A stretch of 64,000 bases of DNA from Pegea sp. RAD2-039 (GCA_034620365.1 JAQGEQ010000326.1:310001-374000), one strand, 5' to 3'. Shown: positions 23,241 through 40,294, counted from the first letter of the stretch. Notes: generated by a model from the letters alone, not told the origin. Translations and numbers: made by a program.

Positions 23241-25330
23241 AATCATTTTGCTGGTAAACGTTTACTCACAATTCAAGTATGGGTAAATGAAAATATGTTT
23301 AAACTAAAAAGTAAATATTTAAAGATCTTTGAGTTTAAAGGAAACAAAATAATAATTTTTTGTTTGGCTGGTTGTTGCAATTTATGCTTTAATAAAGATA
23401 TTTTAATGATTGCTCTATTATTGGAATAGTGTGTAAGTCTACTATAAATAATAATGGTTTTAAATTTAATATTTTACTTTGAATTAAAGTTGGTATTCTC
23501 ATGTTGTTATTTTCGTGAATTATTTTTGTTAACTATTAAAAAAAATTTTTTACTCCTTAATTTTCAAAGTTTGTATTTTAAGTATTTATTAACATCTTGA
23601 ATTATTTTTCAACAAGTTTTTGAAAGTAATTATATTTTTTTAGTTGATAAAGGCAATGGAAATTGTGGTAACTTTTTAGTTACAATCTAAAGATTCGTTA
23701 AATCCTTATATGTTTGTAAAACTGAATAATTTTGTGTTTTGTTTTTTTTATGAATGTAAAACAACAGTTTTTAGTAATTATTGCAATTTTTACAAGAAAA
23801 CTAATGTTTGAAATCTTAAAATCGTTTTCCTTTTTTAAAATGGTTGTTGCAGATAAAAACAATAAACGTTATTATCCTCTTCATACTATAAATTTAGAAA
23901 AAGAAGTTTTTTAACATTTCATATTATTGACAATTACATCATCCTAAATAAATCATCTTCTATAAAACATAACTATTTCTTACCCAAATAGTTAGATCAA
24001 AATTAACAGATTGAGTTTTTTAAATAGTTTAAATTACTTTAAAATTTTGTAACACCAGAAGTAACGGCAGAAAAACTAATATTTTCTTATCGGTTACTAC
24101 TGTATCATTTTTAAACTTTACGATTAATATTTTTGTAAGCAAGTTGCTAGAGTGTTTTAAACTGTTCTGTTTTCTACTTTTACGTCAGATATATAACTGT
24201 ATCTATTTCAGCTCTTGGTAATTCTAATTATCGAACCAACCATTAAGTTGCTAATTTAAATGGAACTATAATTATCCAAACAAACCACAACAAACCAAAA
24301 CACCTAACCAAACCATCGGTGCAGTAACTGATTATAACTATATACAGACTAATCCTTAGTTGAAATAATCTTATGAAAAAGTCTTATGAAATAAAATTTT
24401 TTTGGAATGAAAAATTTGCCACTAAATGTGAACTAATAAATAATAAAAATAATTATTTAAAGTTCCTAATACCAACAAAACAGCTAAAATATCTTGAGGA
24501 TGATACCTTCCAAAGAGTGAATTTTAAACAATTTTTAATCTTGGTATAAAGTCTTACAATATGAGTTAGTATTTTTAAGTTAAAAAAATTAAATAAAAGT
24601 ATTTGCCTCAAATTTTAAATACTTTTTCAAGTTTTAAAATTTTATAGTTTTTTGAGATACCCATCGCACTTTTTGTAGCGTTGATTTTTGTAATTCTTCT
24701 TCTGAAGATTTATCAATTATTAATTATTACTTTAAAATCATTCATAAAACCATCAATGTAACAAATCAACATTTCTTAGTACGTCTGATGTATTGGAATT
24801 AGATTAAGAAAACGACAATATAACAAAGAATATAAAAAAGGAAATTCATTCTATCTCATTTAGCAACTTATTCCGTTGTTCGAGATTTAAAGATGAAAAA
24901 CCATCAAAAGTCACAGGCGCTCAAAAGGATCTACAGAAAAAAAAAATCTGACATTAAAATGTACAAATCCTGTATTAATTTGTGAAGAAATATATGTGTG
25001 AAGAAATAGGAACTAAAATACAAACAAATCTGACGTATAAGTAATGAAACAAAACGGTTCACAAACATTCTAGCAATTTAAAGCAATTTCATCGATTAGA
25101 TTAAAATGGATTGGTAACAAATTAGCACTTATTAGTTCTCCTGTTTCACGTATAAGGTTACAAAATAAGGAAAGTAATTCAAACTGTCTTAGCAGCTCAA
25201 TATGTTAATTTTGAAGATGTTAATTTCAAAAGACCAATCTGGTAAGTTATTAACTAGTACTATTGGAGATGATTTTATTTCATATAGCATATTATATATA
25301 ATAGTTTTAGAATATCAACCAAATTTTGTA
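23241..25330 (+). repeat. Type B 3' flank of G4 and short type A junction
   Basis: This noncoding flank is shared with the other type B genes to about 25.0 kb. It is followed by about 270 bp matching the outer end of the type A flank (compare 25.03-25.32 kb with 20-310). A 60-codon frame at 23732-23914 has a counterpart at 59666-59848 but is broken in the 41.6 kb copy, so it is not called a gene. Confidence 0.75.
23391..23396 (+). terminator. Poly(A) signal of G4
   Basis: AATAAA 151 bp after the stop codon. The same hexamer in the same context follows G6 and G9. Confidence 0.5.
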
Positions 25331-25361
25331 TATGGTTTGTTATATAAAATTTGCATTAAAT

Positions 25362-26540
25362 AAAACCAGAAATCTACAACTAATTTCTAAAATCAAATAA
25401 GTAATGTCAATAAAAAAAGTCCAGATTACTAAGAAACGAAAGTTGTAAAATCTAACTGTGACTAAAAGAAGGTTCGGAAAAACTACATAAGTGGTAAGGT
25501 TACAAACCAGCAAAAAATAATTAGGCAAAGATCATATTATATTAATTGATTTTTAGATAAAATTGTATATAAGCTTCCTTCAACATAGAAAGAATTACTT
25601 CAAGGGTCTCTTTATCATAGGCGTTTTAAGTTATTTTGTTTTTAAATAAACTACAGAGTACAATAATTTGCTCTTACGACAATTATAGGCTACAAAATTA
25701 TGTTATCAAATATTTTGATGTTCTTAAAAAGAAATATATAATTTTGTCAATTTTTGTTTGTTTTATCTAATAACTTAAACTGTATAGATCAGTTTTAGTT
25801 TCATTAATAGGTAAAGTTAAAGCAGAGCAACTTTTTATATAAATGTAGTTGATACACTTAGCTAATAGCCATCATTTTTGAGTTATATTTCATTTAAGTA
25901 AAATTATTTTTGCTACTTGATAGAAAAACAAGTAAATTTACTAAAGTTTAATAAAACCAGAAATCTACAACCAATTTCTAAAATTTAATTTCAAAAAAGT
26001 AAACTCAATAAAAAAAAATCAAGATTACTAAGAAACTAAAGTTGCAAAATCCCACCGTGACTAAAAGAATGTTCGGAAAAACTGCATAAGCAGTAAAGTT
26101 ACAAGCCAGCAAAAAATGATTAGGTAAAGATCAAAGTATCTTAATTGAATTTTAGATAAAATTGTATATAAGTTTCCTTCAACTTAGAAAGAATTACTTC
26201 AAGGGTCTTTTTATCACAGGCGTTTTAAGTTAATTTTTTTAAATAAACTACAAAGAATAATAATTTACTCTTATGACAATTAAAGTTTACAAAATTATGT
26301 TATCAAATATTTTGAAGTTCTTAAAAAGAAATATATAATTTTGTCAGTTTTTTGTTTGTTTTATCTAATAACTTAAACTGTATAGATCAGTTTTAGTTTC
26401 ACTAATAGGTAAAGTTAAAGCAGAGCAACTTTTTATATAAATTTTTGCTGCTTGATACACGTAGCTAATAGCCTTCATTTTTGAGTTATATTTCATTTAA
26501 GTAAAATTACTTTTGCTCTTTGATAGAAAAACAAGTTCTA
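25362..26540. repeat. ~590-bp tandem duplication at the edge of segment D
   Basis: Two successive copies start at about 25362 and 25953, each with AATAAAACCAGAA. They differ at several places, for example AACTGTGACTAAAAGAAGG in copy 1 and CACCGTGACTAAAAGAATG in copy 2. Segment D at 43.2 kb keeps a single unit like copy 2. The inverted one at 52.9-53.4 kb begins like copy 1 and ends like copy 2. No gene seen. Confidence 0.75.
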
Positions 26541-28144
26541 CTTTATTTGTATTTGTACAAATAAAACGTGTTAAAAATACAACAAAATAATATACATTTC
26601 AAAAAGAAGTTAGATGAGTCACCTTTATATCGTCGTTTGAAATTTCTGACAAAAGTTATATCAGAAACTGTGATCTGAGATTCACGGGCTGACTGAAAGT
26701 TTCAAAATTGAAAGAGAAAAATTGATTAACATAATCGTAGTAAAAAGTTAAAAGTAGAGATGAAAAAAATTGATATTAAAACTTAAAAACAACATTTTCT
26801 TTGATTTGTTTACTGCAGATACTTAAACCTTTTATCAGCAAATGAATAAAAGCAATATAAAAAAAGTTTCTAAGAAAAAGCTGAATATCATCGTAACAAT
26901 GTCTATCAATAAAATTTGTTTTAGATAATAAAATTAAAAATAAGCTTTTGTTCAAAATCAGCAGCGGTTTTTGCAATCCTCTTAATACGTAAATAATATT
27001 GTGAATTGTTTCCAAAAAAGTGAAATAAAAGGCTTTTTAGAGTTACTAACCATTATTAACCAGTTTCAAAGGATAATTCTAATAAAACTTGGAACAGTTT
27101 TTGAATTAGTAAAGTAATATCATTGTTAGCAGATACATTTTTAAGAGAATAGTTAGCTTGAACTAGTTTCAAAAAATCATCACAAAAAAATTGTGTTTGA
27201 AAACGTTATGTGTGACGTAATCAAAAAAACATTATTTTACAAAATATTCAAATAATGCAAAGTATAATTCACTACTAGTATATAATTATGTAAATATTAT
27301 CTAAGTATATAATATTATATAATAACTATAAAACTAAGTTTAATCAACTGTTTTCCTAAAATACTTAAATAAGTTTAGAATAAAATCAAAAAATATTGTC
27401 AAATAAAATTAGATTTTAATATTTATTTTTCAGCCACAACATGTCGCTGTAATAAGTTTATTTTCATAATTTGTAAAATTGTAAATTTCTCCTTAGATCT
27501 GTTGGATAAATAGTCTTAGACTTTGAACTTGAAAGACTTTATTTTTTAATATTTGTAAAAATTTTATTCAAACTAATACAAATATCTTTATATAAAAAAT
27601 ATGTTTAGTTTTAACGAATTACTTAAAAAAGTTTAAACTCAAAAGTATTTTGCACCTAGAAATAAGATACAGTCTTCTATAAGATTGATGTCAGAGAAAT
27701 AAAGTTTGTCTAACGGTTTTTAATAAATCAAACTTATAGAGAAAAAGAAAAGTTTGAAAAAGTACTTTCCTCCTGACAAATACTAGATCGAAAGAAATTA
27801 ATAAAACAAAGAACTATTTTTTAGTTCAACAAAATGCTCAGCTAGTTGTCATCCACACTAGCAATATTTTGAAATCGACAATCTGTCGATTACCTTTATA
27901 AAAAATTGAATTTCTGAAAATATATTATTTTCAACTCTTGTTGTTAATAAAACCTTTAAATTTGAATATAATAATCGTAATATTGGTAGACTACCATTAG
28001 TATATTTGTAATAAATTTATTATTTCACTTAGTTGTTTTATAAAAGTTTTTTTCTTTCTAGTCTTCGATAAACTTTTTGTAGAAAATTAATTTAATTAAG
28101 TAAAAAAAGTAATTTAAAATTGTTCTCAAAGGAAAACATTTTGT
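25953..28144. repeat. Segment D, copy 1
   Basis: About 2.2 kb repeated with high similarity at 43200-45406, and partly, inverted, at about 52190-53420. On the minus strand two adjoining stretches (about 27180-27075 and 27015-26776) read as plausible peptide, with ANNDITLLIQK and IHNIIYVLRGL. The second is open for 79 codons in both D copies, but from a TTG and with many amino-acid differences. I do not recognise it; it may be a relic of an unknown gene or element. Confidence 0.6.
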
Positions 28145-31100
28145 ATAAAAAGAGAAGGATAATTTTGATTTATATTTTTTAGTCTTTAATATTAATCAGT
28201 ATTTGATTTTATTTTCCTACAAATCTTATCATAATTTAAATCTTTTAAATTGTTTGTATATCTTATCATTAGTAAATGTTTTTTTTGTTTCTATCCTTAT
28301 TTTTCTTCTAAATATTATTCTTATTAGTATTCTTCTTGTATTTATTCTTTCTTCTTGTATTTTCTATCATTATTATATATGTTATAAGAACTTAGTTTAA
28401 TTTTTAAAAACTAATTCAAATATAAAATTGTTTATTTTCTGTAACTAAAACCACTTTTTTATATAATTAGAACAATTTATTTAACGATATTTTAGTTTTA
28501 ATTGTTTTAGTCGTAAAAGTTGACGCTAGACGTCGCTGATGATAAATAACTTTACAAACGTTGCATTGCTTCAGGCTATGTTCTTGTATAGTTTTTCCAA
28601 CTCAGTAATTCTCTAAATTAAAAAAAAAAGTATTAAGTTGAGTTCTGTATCTAAGATTTTTGCAGAAGTAAAAGTTCTATATTAGATATTACATCATCAG
28701 TATCTTTGATATTTGCACTGCTTAGTTATTTTAATTCTGATACACAATTTAAGTTGATCAAAATTAGCTAACAGATTGTTTCACTGAATTGAAAAACCCT
28801 AAAAAAACCTAGAAATTAGTTTCAGATTAGTTTTTTAACTACGTGTAAGGTTTAAAATAAAATAAAAAAGGTGACCCTATAATAGTTTTATTTCATATTT
28901 TGTAAAATTATAATTTTTGTATTCTTAGATCTGTTAGATAAATAGTATAGCTCACAGACTTTGAACTTACAACAAAAGTATTATGCAACTATCAGTAAGT
29001 TATAATTTTCTATAAGACTAATGTCAAAGAAATAAAGTTTGTCTCAAAATTTTTAATAAATGAAACTTTTAGAGAAAAATAAAAGTTTACAAAAATACTT
29101 TCCTCCAGACAAATACTAGATTGAATGAAATTCGTAAAGCAGAGAAATAGTTATCAAGTTATTGCACAGCTATGAAAACTTTTTTCCTTTAACATTTTGG
29201 AATCGACAATCTGTCGATGAACTTTAAATAGATTTGACATTCTGCAAAATATTATTTTCAACTCATGTCATTAATACCAACATTTGAAAATACATTCAAT
29301 AACACAACGTATTTAATAGATAAGATAAATCATATTTTCTTGTTCTAAACGGTGGTTTCTTTTCTTTAATTGGGAAAAAATGATTTTGAGTTAAGTATAA
29401 TAATATTCTTCGTAAGAAAAATTTTTTATTTTAAAATTGAACCAACAAACACTAAATTGAAGCAAGTTTATGAAAACCATAAAAGTTATTAAACAATGTT
29501 TCTGAAAAGTATTTTTTCTGAAATTTGAAAATTGTTTTTTATTTTGAAGTTGAATTATTTTCAACGAATCTTAACTGTTCAATCTCTTAAAGGTTTTTTT
29601 AAATTTGTTTCATGAGTTTCATCCATCAAAACAGATTTAATGAAAAATTTTATAAGAAATTATTAATAAAAAAAAATCGTTGTTTAAAACGATGAAGGCA
29701 AATTAATTATTTAATAAAAATATTTGAAATTACTCATACTAAGTTCAATCGAAAAATTGTTCAATGAAAAAATTAATTTTATTCAAATCCAAAGAATAAT
29801 CGTTAAATTAAAATAATTTTGTACAAACTACGAAGTCAACATCTATTGAACTGGTAATGATTGTATATAATGTGAGCACAACAAAGTTTAACAATTTATT
29901 TAAAGTAATATTGCAGAAATTATCAAAGTTCTGATCACCTATTAAAAAAGGTTATTTTGTTGAGAAAGTCTTAAAGGTTGTATCAGTTGATGGAAGCAAG
30001 TAGATGACGAAAAAGTTCTTTTGCTTTCATATAGCAACACGATGCAGTGACAAAAAATCAGAAAATTTTAATTCATTAACCCAGTTTATTATTTTTGTTG
30101 CACTATCCTGAGTTTTTCCAATCAAAGAGATTTTCTTATATTTATTTATTATTAATTCATTAAATCAAGTTATATAGTAATAATTTATCAGCAATTTGGA
30201 GTCAAATTAAGTTGCTAATGTTACATTTCACTGACTTTGTTAATCTTAGTTAATTAATCTCCAGTTGATTTATTTTTCATCAAATTTAATATATTACACA
30301 AAAGTTCTGCTGAAAAACTCTCTTCTTTTAAAATATATTTAGAATTTTTAGATATTCATATAACGATATCTAGAAGAATATCTTCTAGAGTATATTCGTT
30401 TTTTATCGATCTTGTAACTGCTGATTACTGAAACTATGTTTTAACTCTAAAATCAACAAAACTATTGAATTAGTAAGACTTCGGAAGCAATTTTCATTGA
30501 AAAACTAAAAAGATAACTGTTAACTACGTATATTTTTATAGTTGGACGAGGATATGATAATTATATACTTTTATTGTTTTGAGAGTTGGCTTCGTTTATA
30601 TTAGGAGAATCCACATAGCCATAAAAGGCATTTAAAGATGAATTCTTTTAAATATTATAAAAGTAAGACAATGGGGGGAAGATTAACTACAGCGAAACAA
30701 ATTGTTAGACTATTGTGTTTTGTTGATTAGCAACAGATCTGACGTATAAATAATAAAACCAAATAGTTCGTAAAGATCTTATCCAATAAAAAAGTTTAAA
30801 ATAAACTAAATGCTAAACAACCAGCAAAATATGGTTCATCTGATGTTTTTCCAAATTTAAAAATGATTAAAAAGTCACTTAATTTTTTATCAACCTATAA
30901 TTTTAAGTCTGATGTAAACATTTGGGTAATAAATGACTCAGTACTGAAGCAGATGAGAGTAATTATGATGATTGAATTGTTGATTAAATGTATTATTAAG
31001 ATACATTTATTTTTAATATGAAATGATAAAAAGAAACCATTAAATTGAAAAATAGATAGTTTAACATCTAAACTTTAGTTTCTTGCAACTACACTCAAAA

Positions 31101-31790
31101 GTAGTTACTAATCTCTATATTAATCTGCTAATGAAATTCTACTAAGAGATAATATTAACAACAAAAAATCTTAGATATCATAATAAAAATACTATAATAT
31201 AATTAATAATTATATATTAATATTAAAATTAGTTAAAAAAATTAATTGTTATTAAAAAATTAATTATTAAAAATTAACTAATTATTTTATCTTTCGGTTT
31301 GGTTATTTATTAGATAAACCTTGAAAAATGAATAAATCAACTGAAATCTGAAAAATAGAGGAAATATAAATAAATCATTAGGAAATATTTGAAATTATCT
31401 TTTAAGGTTATATCTATTATAATATTAAATAAATCTGTAAATATTATTTAATCTTTACCAGTCAAAATCAGAGTTGATATATAATATAAGATTATGTAAT
31501 TTCTAAAACGATGAACTCATTTTTAAAACATTTAATTGATATTTTAACAACTTCTCATTTATGGTTGTGGTTCATCCACCACAAGATACATAAGAAGAAA
31601 TATAATTGTTATTAGAATGTCAAAAAAAAATAACGATATTGCTAGTGGCGGTTTAATAAGGAAATATTAGAAAATTAATCTTTTATCACAAAGTTAAATG
31701 GTTTTAAAAAACCTTATTAAGACCTTATTAGACCTCAAACAAAAAATGAACTGTACAAATATACTACTTTTCTGTAACTTTGTAAGAATC
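28145..31790. other. AT-rich intergenic region, mostly unassigned
   Basis: About 28.86-29.30 kb is a diverged second copy of 27.44-27.96 kb (segment D), sharing CTTAGATCTGTT and AATCGACAATCTGTCGAT. Around 31.15-31.30 kb is very AT-rich low-complexity sequence. The rest shows no finger remnants, no credible coding frames and no repeats that I can match inside the window. Confidence 0.5.
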
Positions 31791-34080
<2,290 letters not shown>

Positions 34081-34095
34081 TTTCAAGTTAATAGG

Positions 34096-34174
34096 CTGAC
34101 GAAAAAAAAAGTTTTTTAGTTTTCAAATGTCCATACAAAATAATTTTAGTCTTAAGTGATATATTATTTTTATA
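34096..34174 (-). promoter_or_regulatory. TATA-like box and acceptor-like site of G5
   Basis: Minus-strand TATAAAA lies at 34168-34174, 94 bp before the ATG. A pyrimidine tract ending TTTTCGTCAG closes at 34096; the CGTCAG form is shared with G9. Confidence 0.5.
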
Positions 34175-37100
34175 TGAACAAAGTTAGTTTACTAATGATA
34201 ACAATCAAGTTTAGAACAAGTTTTTTAAAAGTCTTAACCAGAAATTTTTGTCGTTCAATATACATATTTTTATTCAAATCGAATTTGAACAAGAATTTTT
34301 TGTAAACTTTAGCAAGTATTTTCACAAATTGTTGGTTATAGTTTAATATATAGAAAACAAAATATCCAATTCTATATTAATAAATAGAAAAACATTCTTC
34401 AATTGAAAAGGCTTTATTGTTTTACATGTAGCAGTTACGAGGGCAAAACAATTTTGCTTGTGAAAATGATAACATGAGTTCAGAAACTAAAAATTTAAAA
34501 GTATGTAATAAATGTAAGATTTAACAGTGTTTAAAATAGATCAACAAGAATTTAAACCTTAATTTTACAGATTTTAATCTGCAGTTATTTATCTCATATT
34601 CAAGTGTAAGGTCCTTAATAGAATTAACCTGTATGATGTTACATTGATAGTGAGCAACGATTAATAAAAAAAATATATCAAACTATTTCTAGTTATTTTT
34701 AATTACAAATATACTTATTTATATTTATATATATCTATCATATTTTAGTTATAGTTAGAGAATATTTTAATGAAAATTCAAGAGTTGATATTGACTTATT
34801 GAATTAAATTAAAAATGATAAGCTCAACTAAAAAAAATAAATACTTTAATATCATGGAAGTGTACAAAGAATTTATAGCTTACAAGCCAACATAAACGAA
34901 AAAAAATTGACTTAAAGTCTAATATTTTGACAATTATAAACATTTACTACAAACTTTTATTTTAAAAAGATTTGAAAATTTAATGTCTAAACGCAATACC
35001 TGGAAAAACTTCACAAAAATCAATACTAGCAATTGTCTTATAAAATTATGCAAGCTACATAAGTTTACAAAATATCAAAAATCAACATGATCATTTAACA
35101 CCAATCATTTTTATATTTTAAAATTAAGTTTACTAGTAACTATTCGAGGCAAAAGAGAGCAACAAAACCTTATAATTTAAAATAAGTTATGATAATATAT
35201 ATAACACAAATGACGTTACCAAACATAATAACTTTTAGTCAAAGTCTTCTTAAGAATATATATATATATGTTTGATTTATAAAAGTGATTTATTAATCTT
35301 CAAAACAGTTGAGAGAAATTATAATTTTGAAAGCAGTGTTGGAAATAAAAAATTGTTTGTAGGTAAATTATGATGACAGAATCAAAGTTCTAGAAGCTTC
35401 TGCTGTTTGGGTTTTGTAGCTTGTTGATTATTATTTTGGTGCTTTTACTGTTTTGCTATTAATATTTGTTGTGCATTAAACTTTTTCAGCAATATTGAGT
35501 AACTTCAAATCTAAACTTCTTAAGAGGCTATGTTAGTGCAGCTTGCATTCTTTTTTTGTTTATTATAAAACTACATAAGAGTATAAATTTTCTAGAAGTT
35601 TCTTTTAAACATTAAACATTTAAACTGTTTTTGTAGAAACTAAAGAAAAACATAAGATCAAGCTGAAATTTTTTATCCTACAAAAACTTAATCCAGATTA
35701 AGTTCTAAAAGAAAAAAAACTTCCTTAAAACTGATACTTTTACAGTTCGATTTTTGTTTGAAGTCGATAATTGTTATTAGAAAGCTCTTAAAAATATTGT
35801 AGAAAAACATTTAACATTGTAATAAAAAAACTATTTTCTTGTATTTCCTAATGACTTATTTATATTTCTTTTATTTTTCAGATTTTATTTGATTTATTTT
35901 TTTATTAAACTTTAACTAAAAAATAACCTATAAATAAACCAAAATATAAAATGATTTGCATTACAAAATAAATAATAATCTATAACTTTGAGATTACTCA
36001 TAGTGATTCAATATTAAAAATAATTATCTATTAATTTTGGTATAAAGCAGAAAGTTTGCGTATACTTGTTATCAACAAACGGCTATATATTATTTCACAT
36101 AAATCAATCCTAAAAACCTAGAATTTTTAGTTTACTAATATACGTTGTCACATGCTTAAGTGTGATTAATTTATTGTATTTACGATTTGGTTAAGCAACA
36201 ATGCAATTAAACAGATAAAATAAGCTAACAAGAATAGATGAGATTGGAATTATAACAATCATTTTGAAGTCTACTGATATGCCAAGCGTTACATATTTTT
36301 CTTTCTTAATTTTCAACTTAATTAAGTATAAGATGTGTTGTTTGTGAGAATATGGTTTAGCAAGAGGTGCTCTTTTCAGGCACCCTCCTTTTCGTTTATT
36401 GCAATAAATAAAGAAAACTTATGATTAAAGCATCTTTTATTTAGTATCATTAGATAATAAAAACATTTCATTACTTGAGTCCAAGTCAAAATTGTTATGG
36501 AGTTTTGTTCTTTTTGCTGTTACGAGCTGTCGAATATTCTGGTAAACTAAAAAAGATAAATGATTACAAGCTGTTAGTTGTTAAACGATTATTTTTGAAA
36601 TGTTTTTGTTTTTCATATTATTCAATTTACTAAGTAATGCTGTTACTAATTAATTGGATGTTTTTAAATACTTACCTTGTTATTTTTTAGATTTGCTTAA
36701 AAATCAAATTACCAAAAAAGTGATCAAAACGTATAGCTGTTTTAAAATTTAAATTAAACATTTTATTTAGAAATTAAGAACCTTAGAAAGCAAAACCTAA
36801 AAATAAATTGACCTGAAATGATGTAAAAAAAACAATCAATAAAACTTATCTCACCGAAATTGATTAATTTATTTTTCTACAACCTTTTTGTAAACCACAA
36901 ACTCAAAACTTAGAATAACCCATAAAAGCCCCCAAATAACGTGAAGATACTGTGCAAAGCGGTTACTGCATCCAGTGAGAAGGTCACAGTGGCCCCATTT
37001 GCACCATCAAATTAAACATTTAAAAACGACCTTTGTCTGTTAGCCTTGCTCAACGCTTAGAAAGAGTTAAATGAAGTCTTTTTCTTACTGAATCAATCCA

Positions 37101-37440
37101 CTGAAATGAATTGTATCAGAAACTGTAATCTGTGTTTAGAGAATTGACTATAGATATTTTTTAGACACTAGACATTGGTACAGCAAAATTAATTTATATA
37201 TCTGTTTATTGAGATCTTATATTTCAGTTACTATGGCTGTTATATTCTCACTATTTATTACCTATTAACGATTATGTAATTATTTATCTTGTAATTAGGT
37301 TTACTATAATTTTTGATCAAATTTATCAATTTAAGAATAAAAACTAAATAGTTTTTAAAAAGCAAATAAATAATTCATCTGACTTTTAAAAGTTTAGATC
37401 TTAACCCAGTCACTTCTTCATGTTTTTAAATACAATAGCA
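34175..37440. repeat. G5 upstream arm and spacer
   Basis: The sequence from about 34.2 to 35.6 kb mirrors the G6 upstream arm (about 38.9-40.3 kb). From 35.6 to 37.4 kb it matches the G1/G2 spacer (about 6.2-7.8 kb) in direct orientation, including the GC-richer block at 36.91-37.12 kb without the hairpin. No gene seen. Confidence 0.65.
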
Positions 37441-37466
37441 ACATAATATACGGGTTTTCCAAAAAA

Positions 37467-37835
37467 ATTTACATTTACAGATCAACATATTCTTTTTCAC
37501 ATTTGCATATTCTTTCATTGTGTAAACGATTTGAATTTCGACCACACTTTCTTTCACAAACTATATATTCAAATGGCTTCTCACCAGTGTGAGTTCTTTC
37601 GTGAATTGTAACTTTAGATTTGGATTTTAAATGTTTGTTACAAACTATGCATTCATAATAGTTCCTGAAATAAGATTTATTTTTTTTACAAGTCTGGTTT
37701 CTTTTTCTTTGTCTACTTTTTGTAGTCTTGCTATTATCTTAATAAGAGTAAGGTGCACTTATTTTATCTCTATTTGTATTGTTAAAACTAATTTGATCTA
37801 CGTGATACCCTTATAAAAGGAGTTTTAAACTAAAT
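37467..37835 (-). pseudogene. C-subfamily zinc-finger gene remnant, two fingers
   Basis: On the minus strand an open stretch reads SRQRKRNQTCKK, then a leader-like finger CIVCNKHLKSKSKVTIHERTH, a TGEKP linker, and a second finger EYIVCERKCGRNSNR with its first cysteine replaced by Tyr. It ends CEKEYVDL and a TAA at about 37467. A TAA interrupts the N-terminal region upstream, so the gene is dead. The layout (charged N-terminal region, leader finger, fingers) matches the main family at low similarity, which marks C as an older sister group. Confidence 0.7.
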
Positions 37836-40294
37836 ATTAAGCTATATACAAGAAAGAAAAAGGTTCAAACAGTTTAAACAGATGCAATCAAATTATACCC
37901 TACTTCTAAAGATTTTAAGAAAATATTTTGAAATAGCGTTATCCAACATCTAAGTGTTAATTTTTCAATAAAATATAAATTTATGATTAACATACATTGA
38001 GAGCAACAATTAATTCAAAAAACGTATTAAAAGTGTTTTTTATGTTTTAATGATAAATATAATAAACTCAATATTTTCAATATACTCAATAAATTCAAAT
38101 TTAAGTGTTGATTTTGATTTACTTAATATGCAGAAAATAAATGGAAATGAAAATTGAAACATTAAAAACAAAATATAATACAGAAGAAGTTTAAGACTGA
38201 AAGCTCAATTAAAGAAGATCAATAATTTAATCACCTTGTAATTTATATGAATTGTATAACAGATAAGGCAGAATAAACTGACAAAATTTAATTCAATTCT
38301 AATATTTTGACAGCCAAGAACATTTATCTAAAAATTTTATTTTGAATAGTTTTGAAAATCTGATAATAAAACTCCATATCTGAAAACTTTCATATTTAGC
38401 TTTATTGAATTTGTAAAACGAAACTAATAACGAAGATAACTAACAAAACACTACTAACAAACCAGTGTTGACTACAGAATGAACTACATATATAGAGTAA
38501 TAGGGGATGAAACACTTACGTAAATGGTAAAATATTCTACTTTCACTTCTAACAATAACAACATTACTTTTCAACCTATTGTTTGTAGCTTTGTGAATTA
38601 AAATGTACCTCTTACTGCTCTTCTTGAAATTCTATCTTAACACTTCATCTAATCATTGCTTTATATGTGGTACATAATTGTTATATCGTTTTAATATTCT
38701 TTTTTGTGAAAGCAAGTTATTCTAGCAATTAAATACTGTATCAGCCAAACAAAACTACGAAATCATCCAAAAATAATAATATCTTTTAGAATAGATTTTC
38801 AGAGGTTGTATAAAAAAAAATTGAAATGAATAGTATTTATAAGTGTTTTTTAAGATTTATTCGTTGTTTGTAACTTTAAAAAATATAAAATATTAAAAAT
38901 AATACAAAGTGAATGAACAATATTCTTACGAAGTTGGATTTTGCAGTTACTTTATAATAATAAAAAATTGAAAAGTACTAAAATATTGAGAACAAAGCAG
39001 AAAAATCATTAAAATAATAATCAACATTCAACAAAATCATAATAGTAAAAGCTTCTATATCTTTGATATTATCATCAGAATTTGCGTGCAAAGATTATTT
39101 TGTTTCTAACATTACTTTCAAAATAATATTTTCTCCAAACTGTTTTGAAGATTAATAAATCACTTTTATAAATCAAACATATATATATATTCTTATGAAG
39201 ACTTTGACCAAAAGTTTATATGTTTGGTAACGTCATTTGTGTTATGTTTATTATTATAATTTTTTTTTAGATATAGGTTTTGTTGCTCTCTTTTGTCTCT
39301 TTTAGTTACATGTAAACTTAATGCAAATATAGAAAAATGATTGTTGTTAGATGATCATGAATGATTTTTGATGTTTTGTAAACCTATGTAGCTTGCTTAA
39401 TTTTATAAGAAAATTGCTAGTATTGTTTTTGTGAAGTTTTTGCAGATATTTCGTTCAGACATTAAATTTTCAAACCTTTTTAAAATAAAAATGATTAGTA
39501 AATGTTTATAACTGTCAAAATATTAGACTTTAAGTCAATTTTTCTTCGTTTAATATGGCTTGTAATTTAATATGGCGATAAATTCTTTATACATTTCCAT
39601 GATAGTTTAATATGTATTTTTTTTTGATTTAAACTTATCATTTTTAAATTAATTATAATTGAATGTAATTCAATGAGTCAAAATCAACTCTTAATTTTCA
39701 TTAAAACATTCTTTAACTATAACTGAAATATATATATAAATATATAAATTAAACTAAGTATATTTGTAATTAAAATAACTAGAAAAAGTTTATATTTTTT
39801 TATTAATCGTTGCTCACTATTTATGTACCATCATACAAGTTAATTTTATTGAGGACTTTACACTTGAATATGAGATAAATAACTGCAGATTAAAATCTGT
39901 AAAATTAAGGTTTAAATTCTTGTTGATCTATTTTTAACTCTTTTAAATCTTACATTTATTACATACTTTTTAATTTTTATTTTCTGAACTCCTGTTATTA
40001 TTTTCACAAACAAACGTGTTTTGCCCTCGTAACTGCTACATGTAAAGCAATATTATCTTTTCTACAGAAGAATTTTTTTTTCTATTTATATATTATAAAA
40101 TTGGATATTATGTTGTCTAAATATTGAAATATAATCAACAATTTGTGAAAATACTTGCTATAGTTTACAAAAAATTGTTCTTCAAATTCGTTTTAATGAA
40201 AATATGTATATAGAACATCATAAGTTTCTGGTTAAGACTTTTACAAAACTTGATCTAAGTTTGATTGTTATCATTAGTAAACTAACTTTGTTCA
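37836..40294. repeat. C upstream sequence, then G6 upstream arm
   Basis: About 37.84-38.9 kb matches the C upstream sequences near 19.3-20.2 and 45.8-46.9 kb. About 38.9-40.3 kb is the standard gene upstream arm, inverted relative to that of G5 and very close to that of G7 (46.9-48.6 kb). No gene seen. Confidence 0.65.

Noticed and set aside
25340-25528. 62-codon minus-strand frame
   Set aside because: It lies in unit 1 of the 590-bp tandem repeat and is not preserved in the other units.
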